Positions 1 to 9,006 of a stretch of DNA of 64,000 nt are shown piece after piece. The DNA lies in contig NZ_FNYJ01000001.1 of NCBI RefSeq assembly GCF_900108875.1, positions 1,901,664 through 1,965,663 on the forward strand, given 5' to 3'. The translations under genes were made by a program, and so were the position numbers. Position 1 is the stretch's first letter. Each line of letters opens with the position of its first letter. The notes beneath the pieces are model-generated. The model saw nothing but the letters and a program-made list of their open reading frames with translations, ran no database searches and was not told the DNA's origin. The DNA comes from Pseudomonas sp. NFR16. Its GTDB lineage: Bacteria > Pseudomonadota > Gammaproteobacteria > Pseudomonadales > Pseudomonadaceae.

Positions 1-30
1 CGTTGGCCGGTACTGCCACGGGTCAGGCGA

Positions 31-1632
31 TTACAGCTTGCTGAACAGGTTCAGCGAAGACAATTGAGTAAAGACCAGCTGCGAGGCCTGCAGCATGGTT
101 TTCTGCAAGGTCAGGCGAGCGATCGCGTCCACAGGATCCGAGGCGGTGATGCTGCTCGACTCGGTGCTGGCGTTGTCGATCTGGCTCTGGTTGGTCACAC
201 CCTGAGAAGTAGCCGTCGCAGCCCGCGCACCGCCGTCACCGACCGCAGTCGACACCTGGTTCAATGCGCTTTTCAGGTTGGAGATGGTCGAATCCAGCGT
301 CGCTTGCAGCTTCTGCTTGGCCACCGGATCTCCGTCAACTTTGCCATTGAGCGCGTTGATCACCGAGGTCAGCGTGTTGAGGACGTTCTGCGTCTGCTGG
401 TTCGTCGGTTGCACGGTGAACTGATCGCCCGCCGCCACATCAGGGGACGTCGCCGGAGGAACGAGGCTGAAGGTGAACGTCACGCCCGAAGCGGTAGCCT
501 TGTCGCCTGCCAACGTGCCGGTGGACACCGGCGTGCTGGTCGGATCGTAAGGCGCGGCGTACAACGCGAACGTGCTGGTGCCGGTGAAGCGCAGGACCGC
601 GCCGCCCGAAGGAAACGCCTCGCTGAACGCAGCCGGATCGGTCACCGTCGAACCGGTGATGACCGTTGCAGCCGAGTTCGCTGGCAGACGCGCCGTGGTG
701 ACGCTGGCCGACGATGCCTCCAGCGTGAAACTGTGACCGGACACCGCAGCGTCGATCGTCGCGGTGCTGGCTTTATCGGCGTCGGTCAGGTTGACGTTCA
801 GCGTCAGTTCCAGGCCGCGGAAGCCGATGGTCTGGTTCGCTGCGCTGCCCGAGCTGAAGCCACCTGCTGCGGTCGCGTCGGCGGTGACGTCCTGAAGATC
901 CTTGTCGAGAATCTTGATCTGCGAGCCGCTCTCGAACGAGATGGTGTAAGGCTGGCCGGCCAGGAAGCTGGAATCGTACGTCCCGCTGTTGGTGACGACA
1001 CCGCTGGACAGCGAGACCACCGAATCGGTCTTGGAGGCAGCGGTCGGGGTCAGCGTCGTGCGCGTGGTGTTGATCGCCTGCTCGAACGCGTCCCAGCCAG
1101 TGGTATTGCTGGCCATGGACATGCCGCCGCCAATGTCCAGGTTATTGCGGGTCTGGTCGCCCTGATAGCTGTAAGTGCCGTCCGGGTTGATCGCATAGGG
1201 CGGCGTCGTGGCTTTGGAGCCGGCGAACAGATAATTGCCGTTGGCGTCCTTGCTGTTCATCAGGCCAAGGATCTGCGACTGAAGCGAGGCGAGCTCTTCT
1301 GCACTGCTCTGGCGGTCGGCATCGGTGTAAGTCGAGTTACCCGCACCCAACACCAGTTCCTGCGCGCGCTGGATGGCGCTGGTGATCGAGGTCAGTGCGG
1401 TTTCGGTCTGCACGACGCCGGTGTTGATCGTGTCGATGTTGGACTTGTACTGGTTGAGCATCGAGCTCATCTGCTGCAACTGCAACACGCGCGAGGCACC
1501 GACCGGGTCATCGCCGGCGGTATTGAGCTTGACCTGACTGGCCACTTCGTCGCCGGTCTTGACCACATTGGAGTAGGTGCGCGAATAGTTCGAAGCGCTG
1601 GTTTCGTAAAACTGAGCAGTAGAGATACGCAT
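31..1632 (-). CDS. flgL: Flagellar hook-filament junction protein FlgL (HAP3)
   Basis: FlgL forms the outer of the two rings that join hook to filament. The 533-residue product starts MRISTAQFYETS, and the conserved NTAGDDPVGASR segment lies near residue 40. The C-terminal helix (QKTMLQASQLVFTQLSSL) is typical of the flagellin/HAP3 coiled-coil ends. The centre, about residues 175-440, is a Ser/Thr/Ala-rich insertion; enterobacterial FlgL has only about 317 residues, so this is a long form with an enlarged exposed domain. It starts 13 nt after flgK and is the last visible gene of the flgF-L run. Only 30 nt follow it in the window, so the downstream flagellin region is not seen. Confidence 0.96.
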   Translation of the reverse strand: MRISTAQFYETSASNYSRTYSNVVKTGDEVASQVKLNTAGDDPVGASRVLQLQQMSSMLNQYKSNIDTINTGVVQTETALTSITSAIQRAQELVLGAGNSTYTDADRQSSAEELASLQSQILGLMNSKDANGNYLFAGSKATTPPYAINPDGTYSYQGDQTRNNLDIGGGMSMASNTTGWDAFEQAINTTRTTLTPTAASKTDSVVSLSSGVVTNSGTYDSSFLAGQPYTISFESGSQIKILDKDLQDVTADATAAGGFSSGSAANQTIGFRGLELTLNVNLTDADKASTATIDAAVSGHSFTLEASSASVTTARLPANSAATVITGSTVTDPAAFSEAFPSGGAVLRFTGTSTFALYAAPYDPTSTPVSTGTLAGDKATASGVTFTFSLVPPATSPDVAAGDQFTVQPTNQQTQNVLNTLTSVINALNGKVDGDPVAKQKLQATLDSTISNLKSALNQVSTAVGDGGARAATATSQGVTNQSQIDNASTESSSITASDPVDAIARLTLQKTMLQASQLVFTQLSSLNLFSKL

Positions 1633-1645
1633 CGGTCACGACTCC

Positions 1646-3682
1646 TTAAAGACTGTTGATCAGCGTGCTGAAAATGGCTTGGGCGGCTTTGATGATCTGC
1701 GACGACGCCGTGTAGTACTGCTGGTACTTGACCAGGTTGGCGGCTTCCTCATCCAGCGACACACCCGAAACGCTGTCACGCGACGACTTGGCCTGATCGA
1801 GCACGGCGGAAGTCGCCGCCGCATCGCTCTTGGCCTGATTGGCTTGCGAGCCGACCGTGCTGATCAGCTTGGCGTTGGCATCGCTCATGCTCATGCCGGT
1901 GCCGTTGCCGGCAGAGGTGTCGACCGTCTGTTTGGTCTGCAGCCCGAGCAACGATTGCGCATTGCGGTTATCGGACGAACCCGCACCGGTCATGGCGATG
2001 CTGTAGGTATCGCCCGAAGCCGGCTTGCCGGCGACAGAAATATTGATCTTGAACGATTGGGCCGCATTGGCCGAGTCGGTGTAGCCGATGTCCAGCGTCA
2101 AGTCGTTGTTGCTGCCGGGCACGATCAGACCGCCCACCGCGTTGCCGGACTTGTCCAGCACTGGCTGGCCGGTGGAATCGAGCAGTTTGTACGATTGCGA
2201 ACCGTCCGCGGCGACATCGCCCATGACCAGACGCATCGGCATGGAGCCCGAAATGGCGCTCTGCAGGTCAGCCTTGGCGGTCGAGTCGTAGATGTTCGAC
2301 GTCGTCGCCAGAACAGGCTGGGTGAAAGTCCCGGTCCCTTTCAAGTTGCCTGTGCCGGTCAGCGGCGCGGCCATGGCCAGGCTCTTGGTGTCGGTCATCA
2401 CGGTCTTGATGCCGTCGGCGCCGGTTTTGGTCGGGCTGATCTTGAAGCTGTCGCCCTCGGCGGACGAACCGTTGAACTTGAGCGAGAAGCCGTCGATGAC
2501 CGGCGCCGGGTCAGCGGTGTTGAACGAACCCATGTCCTTGCCGTCAGGCAGACGCTTGACGCTGTACTGGCCGCCGGTGCCGAAAGTCACCTGGTAGTCA
2601 TTGGTGGTCAACGCATTGGCGTCGGTGATCGACACCGCGAAGTTACCCGAAGTGGTGTCGTTGTTCTTGTTGGCCAGGCTGCGCTGAGTCAGCAGGCTTG
2701 GGTCGTTGACGCTGTTGAACAGGTTGGAGCCGAACGCGCCATTGGCGTCCACGCCCTGCCCCAGCTGGCTGTTGATCTCGTCGGAGACCACCAGCGCCAG
2801 ACGACCGAGCTCGGCGGTTGCCGGTTGCAGCACGTCGCTGCGGTAGCGCACCAGACCACCGATGGTGCCGCCGGTGACGACCGATGTGACATCGACGGTG
2901 CTGTTCTGATAATTGAGTTTGAGCGAGTAGACGCTCGGGTCGCTGTCGCTGGGCGACGCGCTGAGCGTATTGGCTTTGCTGCCGGTCACCAGCGGCTGGC
3001 CGGTACCGATGTAGATGTCGTAGTTGCCGTTGGTCTCGACGACTTTGGCCCCGACCAGATCGTTGAGCTGACGCACCGCTTCATCGCGCGCGTCGAGCAG
3101 CGAGTTGGGCTGGTTGCCGGTGGCCTTGGCCTGAGTGATCTGGCTGTTCAGGTCGGCAATCGAGGACGCCAGCGAGTTGACTTGACCGGTGAGGGTCGTC
3201 AACTGGCTGTTGATGCCGGCGTTCTGATCCTTGAGCTGGGTCGAGATCGCATTGAAGCGGCCCGACAGCGCCGAAGCACTTTTCAGGAAATCACTGCGCT
3301 CGGCCGAGCCGGTCGGCGTGGTCGACAGCTTCTGCAGACTGGTGAAAAAGTTGGCCATGACCGAACTGATGCCGGTCGAGCTGTCGGACAGGATCGAGTC
3401 CAGCTTGCTGGCCTGCCCCAGATACGCCTGGGCATCGGAGTTGAGCGATGTACTGGTTTGAACCTGGGTGTTCAGGAAGCCGTTGTAGATGCGGCGCACG
3501 TCGGACAACGTGGTACCGGTGCCGATGAAACCCACACCGATGTTCTGCTGCGCACCTGCAGTGGTCATGACCTGCTGACGCGAGTAACCGAGCGTGTCAA
3601 CGTTGGCAGTGTTGTTGCCGATGGTGGTCATCGCTGCACTGCTGGCGTTCAGTCCCGAAAGCCCAATTGAAATCAGTGACAT
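1646..3682 (-). CDS. flgK: Flagellar hook-associated protein FlgK (HAP1)
   Basis: FlgK is the first junction ring on the hook. The 678-residue protein has the N-terminal rod/hook signature (MSLISIGLSGLNASS, then NTANVDTLGYSRQ). Its C-terminal helix (DEEAANLVKYQQYYTASSQI) is the polymerisation end shared by axial proteins. The middle is long and variable, as is usual in pseudomonads. It starts 10 nt after flgJ and is followed by flgL, so these are co-transcribed and probably translationally coupled. Confidence 0.96.
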   Translation of the reverse strand: MSLISIGLSGLNASSAAMTTIGNNTANVDTLGYSRQQVMTTAGAQQNIGVGFIGTGTTLSDVRRIYNGFLNTQVQTSTSLNSDAQAYLGQASKLDSILSDSSTGISSVMANFFTSLQKLSTTPTGSAERSDFLKSASALSGRFNAISTQLKDQNAGINSQLTTLTGQVNSLASSIADLNSQITQAKATGNQPNSLLDARDEAVRQLNDLVGAKVVETNGNYDIYIGTGQPLVTGSKANTLSASPSDSDPSVYSLKLNYQNSTVDVTSVVTGGTIGGLVRYRSDVLQPATAELGRLALVVSDEINSQLGQGVDANGAFGSNLFNSVNDPSLLTQRSLANKNNDTTSGNFAVSITDANALTTNDYQVTFGTGGQYSVKRLPDGKDMGSFNTADPAPVIDGFSLKFNGSSAEGDSFKISPTKTGADGIKTVMTDTKSLAMAAPLTGTGNLKGTGTFTQPVLATTSNIYDSTAKADLQSAISGSMPMRLVMGDVAADGSQSYKLLDSTGQPVLDKSGNAVGGLIVPGSNNDLTLDIGYTDSANAAQSFKINISVAGKPASGDTYSIAMTGAGSSDNRNAQSLLGLQTKQTVDTSAGNGTGMSMSDANAKLISTVGSQANQAKSDAAATSAVLDQAKSSRDSVSGVSLDEEAANLVKYQQYYTASSQIIKAAQAIFSTLINSL

Positions 3683-3692
3683 GGTTCAAACC

Positions 3693-4964
3693 TTATAAAG
3701 TCGTGGAAGAGCCCGATGCGGCTGCGTAGTTCTGGTAACTCTTCATCTGTTTCGCTATCTGAGAAATCTTGCTGGCATAGTCCGGGTCCGTGGCGTAACC
3801 GGCCTTTTGCAGCTCTTTCACAAACTGTTCCGGGTTATCGGCAGATTTCAGCGTGGCTTGATAGCGATTGTTGTTCTGCAGGAAGCTGACCAGATCGTGG
3901 AAGCTGCTGGCGTACGAGTCGTAGGAACGGAAATCCGCCGTTTCCTTGACCATCTTGCCGTCGCGGAACTCACTGGTGATTGCACGGGCTTCCGGACCTT
4001 GCCAGCCGGTCTGCGCCTTGATACCGAACAGGTTGTGGCTGCTGCTGCCATCGGACTGACGCATGATCGATTTGCCCCAGCCGGTTTCCAGCGCCGCCTG
4101 CGCCACCAGCACGGTCGGGTCGACGCCGATACGCGCGGCAGCATCCTTGGCCAGCGGCAGCATGGTGGCGACGAATTCGTCGGCATTGGCGAACGCCGCT
4201 TTGCCGGGTGCCAGCGGGGTCTGAACGCGACTGCGCACGAAGCTGTTGGCCTGGGCGCCAAATTCCGGGCCGATGGTCCAGTCGCCGTTGCCCTGGCTGC
4301 CGGCGCGCTTGGCGGCTGCCACGGCGTTGGAGACGGCAATGCGATTTTTCAGGGTCGTCGCGCCGGTGGCCGCATCCTGACCGGCCGCCGTGTTCGGCAC
4401 GATGCCAGCCATGATGCGATCGCTGAGCTTGCTCGGCAGCGAGATACGACGCGAATTGAGCGCCGCGACGTCGTTGTGCACGGCACCGTCAGTGGTCGCT
4501 GGCGCCACCGAACGGCTGGCCCACAACGGACGCTGCGCAACCCGCGTGGCAAGGCCGGTCTGCGCCGGTGCCCCATCGGTTTTCGCGGCGGCATTGAGCT
4601 CGCCCGTGGCAGGCGCCACCTGAGCATTTTTGGTTTTGGAGAGCTGACGCATCAGCACGTCCTGCAGGCCGATGCCGCCGCCCTCGCGGGACATGCTGAC
4701 CGACAACTGCTGGTCGTACATGTCCTGATACTGGCGGGTCGCGGCCGTGTTCATCGGGTTGTCCTTGGCCAACACTTCGTTGGCCGAACGCATGGCCTTG
4801 AGCATCTGGCTGACGAACAGCGACTCGAACTCCTGCGCCACCTTTTTCAGGTTCGCATCACTGTCACGATCGCCGCCGTTCTTCAGGGAGGCCAAGCGAT
4901 TGAGGTCGGTGTACGCCCCCGAATCGCTGACTGTCCCTGCCGTTGAGCCAGTAGGAATACTCAT
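3693..4964 (-). CDS. flgJ: Flagellar rod assembly protein / peptidoglycan hydrolase FlgJ
   Basis: FlgJ caps the growing rod and opens the peptidoglycan for it. Two domains are visible in 423 residues. The N-terminal rod-binding domain (about residues 35-110) contains FESLFVSQMLKAMRSANE. The C-terminal glucosaminidase domain (about 260-410) contains AQAALETGWGKSIM, with the likely catalytic Glu at about residue 293 and the downstream HNLFGIKA motif. A roughly 140-residue Ala-rich linker joins them. It starts 10 nt after flgI and ends 10 nt before flgK. Confidence 0.95.
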   Translation of the reverse strand: MSIPTGSTAGTVSDSGAYTDLNRLASLKNGGDRDSDANLKKVAQEFESLFVSQMLKAMRSANEVLAKDNPMNTAATRQYQDMYDQQLSVSMSREGGGIGLQDVLMRQLSKTKNAQVAPATGELNAAAKTDGAPAQTGLATRVAQRPLWASRSVAPATTDGAVHNDVAALNSRRISLPSKLSDRIMAGIVPNTAAGQDAATGATTLKNRIAVSNAVAAAKRAGSQGNGDWTIGPEFGAQANSFVRSRVQTPLAPGKAAFANADEFVATMLPLAKDAAARIGVDPTVLVAQAALETGWGKSIMRQSDGSSSHNLFGIKAQTGWQGPEARAITSEFRDGKMVKETADFRSYDSYASSFHDLVSFLQNNNRYQATLKSADNPEQFVKELQKAGYATDPDYASKISQIAKQMKSYQNYAAASGSSTTL

Positions 4965-4974
4965 CGCCCTTCCC

Positions 4975-6084
4975 TTAAATCACGATCAGATCGGCTTGCA
5001 AGGCGCCAGCCTGTTTCAGCGCTTCGAGAATCGCCATCAAGTCGCCAGGTGCCGCGCCGACCTGGTTGACCGCTCGCACAATCTCGTCCAGCGTGGTGCC
5101 CGGACCGAATTTGAACATCGGATGCATCTCCTGCTGCGCGTTGATCTTGGAGCGCGGCACCACGGCGGTCTGGCCGTTGGAGAACGCACCCGGCTGGCTG
5201 ACGACAGGGTCTTCGGTGATGGTCACGGTCAGGCTGCCGTGAGTGACCGCGGCAGGCGAAACCTTGACGTTCTGACCGATGACGATCGTGCCGGTACGCG
5301 AGTTGATGATGACTTTGGCCGAGGTCTGACCCGGATCGATTTCCAGGTTTTCCAGCACCGACAGATAGTCGACACGCTGGTTCGGATCCAGAGGCGCCGT
5401 CACGCGTACCGAGCCGCCGTCCACAGCCTGTGCAACACCCGGGCCAAGCATATCGTTGATCTTGTCGACAATGCGTTTGGCCGTGGTGAAGTCGTTGCGG
5501 TTGAGGTTCAGCGTCAGGGAATTGCCCTGGTTGAAGCCACTCGGCACGGCGCGTTCTACCGAAGCACCGCCAGGAATACGACCCGAAGACGGAACGTTGA
5601 CGGTGATCTTGGAACCGTCACGGCCTTCGGCGTCAAAACCACCGACGACCAGGTTGCCTTGAGCGACCGCATAGACGTTGCCGTCGATACCTTTCATCGG
5701 CGTCATCAACAGGCTGCCACCGCGCAGGCTCTTGGAGTTACCGATGGACGACACGGTGATGTCGATCTGCTGACCGGGCTTGGCGAACGGTGGCAGGTCG
5801 GCATACACGGCCACCGCCGCGACGTTCTTCAGCTGCACGGTGCCCGAACCTGCCGGAACCTTGATGCCGAACTGCGACAGCATGTTGTTGAAGGTCTGCA
5901 GGGTGAACGGCGTCTGGGTGGTCTGGTCACCCGTACCGTTCAGACCCACCACCAGACCGTAACCGATCAACTGGTTGGTCCGCACGCCCGAGATGCTGGC
6001 AATGTCCTTCAGGCGCTCGGCGTGAGCGCCCAGCGCTGCGGTGAACAACAGCGCTGCCGCTATCAGTTGCTTGAACGTGATCAT
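4975..6084 (-). CDS. flgI: Flagellar P-ring protein FlgI
   Basis: FlgI forms the periplasmic P-ring bushing around the rod. The open frame extends 65 codons further upstream, into flgH. The start at 6084 is chosen because it begins a clear Sec signal peptide ([20 protein letters not shown], cleaved after AHA) and gives 369 residues, the family length. Conserved blocks include [19 protein letters not shown] at the N-terminus and [20 protein letters not shown] at the C-terminus. The gap to flgH is 13 nt. Confidence 0.96.
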   Translation of the reverse strand: MITFKQLIAAALLFTAALGAHAERLKDIASISGVRTNQLIGYGLVVGLNGTGDQTTQTPFTLQTFNNMLSQFGIKVPAGSGTVQLKNVAAVAVYADLPPFAKPGQQIDITVSSIGNSKSLRGGSLLMTPMKGIDGNVYAVAQGNLVVGGFDAEGRDGSKITVNVPSSGRIPGGASVERAVPSGFNQGNSLTLNLNRNDFTTAKRIVDKINDMLGPGVAQAVDGGSVRVTAPLDPNQRVDYLSVLENLEIDPGQTSAKVIINSRTGTIVIGQNVKVSPAAVTHGSLTVTITEDPVVSQPGAFSNGQTAVVPRSKINAQQEMHPMFKFGPGTTLDEIVRAVNQVGAAPGDLMAILEALKQAGALQADLIVI

Positions 6085-6097
6085 GGCTATCCCGGTA

Positions 6098-6811
6098 TCA
6101 GAAAGGGAACAACGGACTGAGGAAGAATCGGTCGAACCAACCTGGCTGGCTGGAATCGGCGAAGGCTCCCGTACCGGAATAAGTGATCCGCGCATCGGCC
6201 ACGCGGGTCGACGAAACGGTGTTGTCAGTGGCGATGTCGTCGGCGCGGATGAGGCCTGCAATGCGCACCAGTTCGTCACCGGTATTGAGGGTCATCCATT
6301 TCTCGCCCCGCACCGCCAGAATGCCGTTAGGCAAGACATCGGCTACCGTGACCGTCACCGAGCCGGTCAACGTGTTGCTCTGCGCGGCAGTGCCGTTGCC
6401 TTTGGTTGCACGATCGCCGGTATAGCCTGCATCCAGGCTCAAGTCACCGCTGCCGATCGGGTTGTTGGTGCTGACGCCGGCGCCGAACAGCGAAGTCAGG
6501 CCCAGGCTGGTTTTACTGGTCTTGCTGATACCGGAACTGGCGGCCTTGCTGGCAGCGGTACGCTCGGACAGGGTGATGGTGATGATGTCACCGACCCGGT
6601 AAGCCTTGCGATCGCCATAGAGGTTCTGCTCGAAACCAGCCTGATAGATCGAGCCGTTATTGGCCGCCGACGGCAGCGGTGTTCGCGGCAACACAGGCGC
6701 GTAGTAAGGGTCATTGGGTTTGGCCGAAGGCGCAACGCAACCGGTCAGCAGCGCGATACCGCAAAGCGGTGCTGCGAACAGGGAAAGCCGCAATACAGAA
6801 AGCCGTTTCAT
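6098..6811 (-). CDS. flgH: Flagellar L-ring lipoprotein FlgH
   Basis: FlgH is the outer-membrane L-ring lipoprotein. The start at 6811 (237 residues) is preferred over an upstream ATG at 6889. It has a GAGG-type ribosome site in the preceding bases and gives a proper lipoprotein signal, with lipobox LLTGC and the modified Cys at residue 25. The [16 protein letters not shown] block and the C-terminal [12 protein letters not shown] segment are typical. It lies 119 nt after flgG, the widest gap within flgF-L. Confidence 0.95.
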   Translation of the reverse strand: MKRLSVLRLSLFAAPLCGIALLTGCVAPSAKPNDPYYAPVLPRTPLPSAANNGSIYQAGFEQNLYGDRKAYRVGDIITITLSERTAASKAASSGISKTSKTSLGLTSLFGAGVSTNNPIGSGDLSLDAGYTGDRATKGNGTAAQSNTLTGSVTVTVADVLPNGILAVRGEKWMTLNTGDELVRIAGLIRADDIATDNTVSSTRVADARITYSGTGAFADSSQPGWFDRFFLSPLFPF

Positions 6812-6930
6812 GACACTTAAAACCTCGCGGTGTAGCAGGCGTTTTTCAGACGCCCCGTCGGATTGATCAGGTGTTTCGTTGCAGGACATCAGGTGTTTCA
6901 GTTTCCGTTCAGCCCATCGCTCGTGGCGAC

Positions 6931-7719
6931 TTACAGGTTCTGGGTCACGTACTGCAGCATCGAGTCAGCGGTCGAAATCACTTTGGAGTTCATCTCGTAG
7001 GCGCGCTGTGTGGTGATCATGTTCACCAGCTCTTCAACGGTGCTGACGTTGGAGTTTTCCAGGGTGTTCTGCTTGACCACGCCCAGACCGTTCAGGCCTG
7101 GCGTTCCCACTTGAGGCGCGCCGCTGGAAGCGGTCTCCAGGTACAGGTTGCCGCCTTGCGACTGCAGACCGGCCGGGTTGATGAAGTCCGCGGTCTGGAT
7201 GTTGCCGATCACCTGCGGGGTCGCGGCGTTTGCAGCAGTGGTGACCGATACGGTGCCGTCTTCGCCGACGGTGAAGGTTTGCGAATCCTGTGGCACGACA
7301 ATCGCCGGCTCCAGTGCGTAACCGCTGGAGGTCACGATCTGGCCGTTCTGGTCCAGGTGAAAGGTACCGTCACGGGTGTACGCCAGGGTGCCGTCAGGCT
7401 GACGGATCTGGAAAAAACCACGACCGTTCACGGCCATGTCCAGCGGCTGGTTGGTGGTTTGCAGGCTGCCGGCAGTGAAGTTTTTCTGCGTGCCGACGAT
7501 GCGCACACCAGTACCCAGCTGCAGACCGGAAGGCAGCTCGCTGTCCTGAGTGGACTGAGCGCCAGGCTGGCGCTTGATCTGATAGAGCAGGTCCTGGAAT
7601 TCGGCGCGATCACTTTTGAAACCCGTGGTCGACACGTTTGCCAGGTTGTTGGAAATGGTCGTCAGGTTCATGTCCTGAGCGGCCAGACCGGTTTTCGCTA
7701 CATAGAGTGCCGGAAGCAT
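6931..7719 (-). CDS. flgG: Flagellar distal rod protein FlgG
   Basis: FlgG builds the distal rod. The 262-residue protein carries the axial-family N-terminus ([20 protein letters not shown], then [20 protein letters not shown]). The C-terminal end is [20 protein letters not shown], the standard FlgG terminus. Length and ends match the family without insertion. It follows flgF after 47 nt in the same operon. Confidence 0.97.
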   Translation of the reverse strand: MLPALYVAKTGLAAQDMNLTTISNNLANVSTTGFKSDRAEFQDLLYQIKRQPGAQSTQDSELPSGLQLGTGVRIVGTQKNFTAGSLQTTNQPLDMAVNGRGFFQIRQPDGTLAYTRDGTFHLDQNGQIVTSSGYALEPAIVVPQDSQTFTVGEDGTVSVTTAANAATPQVIGNIQTADFINPAGLQSQGGNLYLETASSGAPQVGTPGLNGLGVVKQNTLENSNVSTVEELVNMITTQRAYEMNSKVISTADSMLQYVTQNL

Positions 7720-7766
7720 TCGTTAATCTCCTCGAGCGCCTGATTGTCGGCGCAAGCTGTCAGTCA

Positions 7767-8507
7767 TTAGCCCATTTGCAAGACGCGAGCCATCGACTCG
7801 TCATCCTGCTCGGCGGTCTTCATCATCTTGATGTGCAGTTCGAATTGACGGGACAACGCCAGCACCGAGGTCATTTCCTCGACCGCATTGACGTTGCTCG
7901 ACTGCAGAAATCCGGACTCCACCTGCACATTGGCATCGGCTTGCGCCGGTCTGCCGTCTTTGGTGTGCATCAGACCGTCAGGGCCTTTTTCCATGTTTCC
8001 AAGGTCTGGCTTGACCAGCTTGATGCGGTCGATCTCGGCCATGACCTGAGGCGTTTCACCCAGAGAGCGAACGCTGATCGTGCCGTCGGCGCCGATCTCG
8101 ATCTGTTGCTGTGGAGGCACGGCAATCGGCCCGCTGTTGCCCATGACCGGCAAACCATTGCCATCACGCAACACGCCGAGGGCGTCAATGTTCATGCTGG
8201 AGGTGCGGGTGTAGGCTTCGCCGCCGTCAGGCGTCTGGACCGCCATCCAGCCATCGCCTTTGACGGCAACGTCCAGTTCGCGGCCGGTATCGATCATCGA
8301 ACCCTGACTGAAGTCGGTGCCCGGGCGCTCGCTCATCGCATAGGCGCGAGACGGCATGACCTCGCCAAACACCGGCATCGAGCGGGCCTGTTCAAGGTCA
8401 CGCTGAAACCCGTTGGTCGAGACGTTCGCCAGGTTGTTGGCATGCGCCTTTTGCGCGATGGCGTTTTCTGACGCACCGCTCATGGCCACGTAAAGCAACT
8501 TGTCCAC
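7767..8507 (-). CDS. flgF: Flagellar proximal rod protein FlgF (GTG start)
   Basis: FlgF is a rod protein. The start is taken as GTG at 8507, giving 246 residues beginning (M)DKLLYVAMSGASENA. A near-perfect GAGGAGG ribosome site lies 6 nt upstream. An in-frame ATG at 8561 would add an unrelated leader and is rejected. The [20 protein letters not shown] block and C-terminal SRQFELHIKMMKTAEQDD are diagnostic. It is the first gene of flgFGHIJKL, behind its own RpoN promoter. Confidence 0.95.
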   Translation of the reverse strand: MDKLLYVAMSGASENAIAQKAHANNLANVSTNGFQRDLEQARSMPVFGEVMPSRAYAMSERPGTDFSQGSMIDTGRELDVAVKGDGWMAVQTPDGGEAYTRTSSMNIDALGVLRDGNGLPVMGNSGPIAVPPQQQIEIGADGTISVRSLGETPQVMAEIDRIKLVKPDLGNMEKGPDGLMHTKDGRPAQADANVQVESGFLQSSNVNAVEEMTSVLALSRQFELHIKMMKTAEQDDESMARVLQMG

Positions 8508-8561
8508 AGTCTTCCTCCTCCGACAGACGCTTGCCGCCTGTAGCTGTACTGCTGAGGTCAT

Positions 8562-8578
8562 AGCAATAATCGAACCAG
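8562..8578 (-). promoter_or_regulatory. RpoN (sigma-54) promoter of flgF
   Basis: Read on the minus strand the motif is CTGGTTCGATTATTGCT. The invariant GG (-24) and GC (-12) are separated by exactly 10 nt, and the -12 element TTGC is intact. Predicted transcription starts near 8551, giving a leader of about 44 nt to the flgF GTG. Pseudomonas flgF-type operons are known to depend on RpoN with FleQ/FleR. Confidence 0.72.
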
Positions 8579-8777
8579 TTTTTCAGATGCGATACAAACG
8601 GCTGATTTTCCAGCAGTTACGGGCCGAAGAACCCACGCGGGCCCGCGCGAACTGTCTTGCGCGACGGCGGACCGCCGCTTTCCGGAAAATCCCGGTCGGC
8701 GGACGCCAAAAAACCCTCACGAGGAGCGATAATTGCAGCGCTTTGCTCACCGGCCTTTCTGCCAACAGGAAACTGTC

Positions 8778-8957
8778 ATGCGTCTGCGTTTTGCCCTGCT
8801 CTTTTCCCTCGCCGCCTGCTCGACTGTGGTCATGGCGGCACAAGCGCCCTATTACCTGTGGCAAGGCAAGGACCGGACGGTCTGTGCGCAGACCAGCCCC
8901 GGCAAGGGCTGGATCCGTGTGAGCAATGCGTTCGTGAAGGCCGACTGCTCGATCTGA
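8778..8957 (+). CDS. Small secreted protein, 59 aa, unknown function
   Basis: A short gene lies on the strand opposite to the flagellar operon. The start at 8778 (MRLRFALLFSLAACSTVVMA) gives a Sec signal peptide, cleaved near VMAAQA. An AACAGGAAA ribosome site stands 6-8 nt upstream. The mature part is only about 37 residues and contains two Cys that could form one disulfide (CAQTSPGKGW and KADCSI). I do not recognise a family. It lies between divergent flgF and convergent hook-paralogue genes, so it must have its own promoter. A longer ATG at 8733 would destroy the signal peptide. Confidence 0.6.
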   Translation: MRLRFALLFSLAACSTVVMAAQAPYYLWQGKDRTVCAQTSPGKGWIRVSNAFVKADCSI

Positions 8958-9006
8958 CGACAGCGACACACGCCGCTCGACGGCGTCGGCCAGCGTGCAA
9001 CCGGCC

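Noticed and set aside
64..1659. Long plus-strand frame opposite flgL, and similar long frames opposite flgK, flgJ, flgE, pepN, fadH and others
   Set aside because: They are antisense shadows produced by high G+C codon bias. They are Arg/Gly/Val-rich, have no recognisable product and lack ribosome sites.
4975..6279. Extended FlgI reading frame starting at 6279
   Set aside because: The extra 65 residues lie within flgH and precede a clear signal peptide; the start at 6084 gives the family length.
8970..8986. ACGCCG/CGGCGT hairpin between the small secreted protein gene and the hook paralogue
   Set aside because: No T-run on either strand, so a terminator is not supported.
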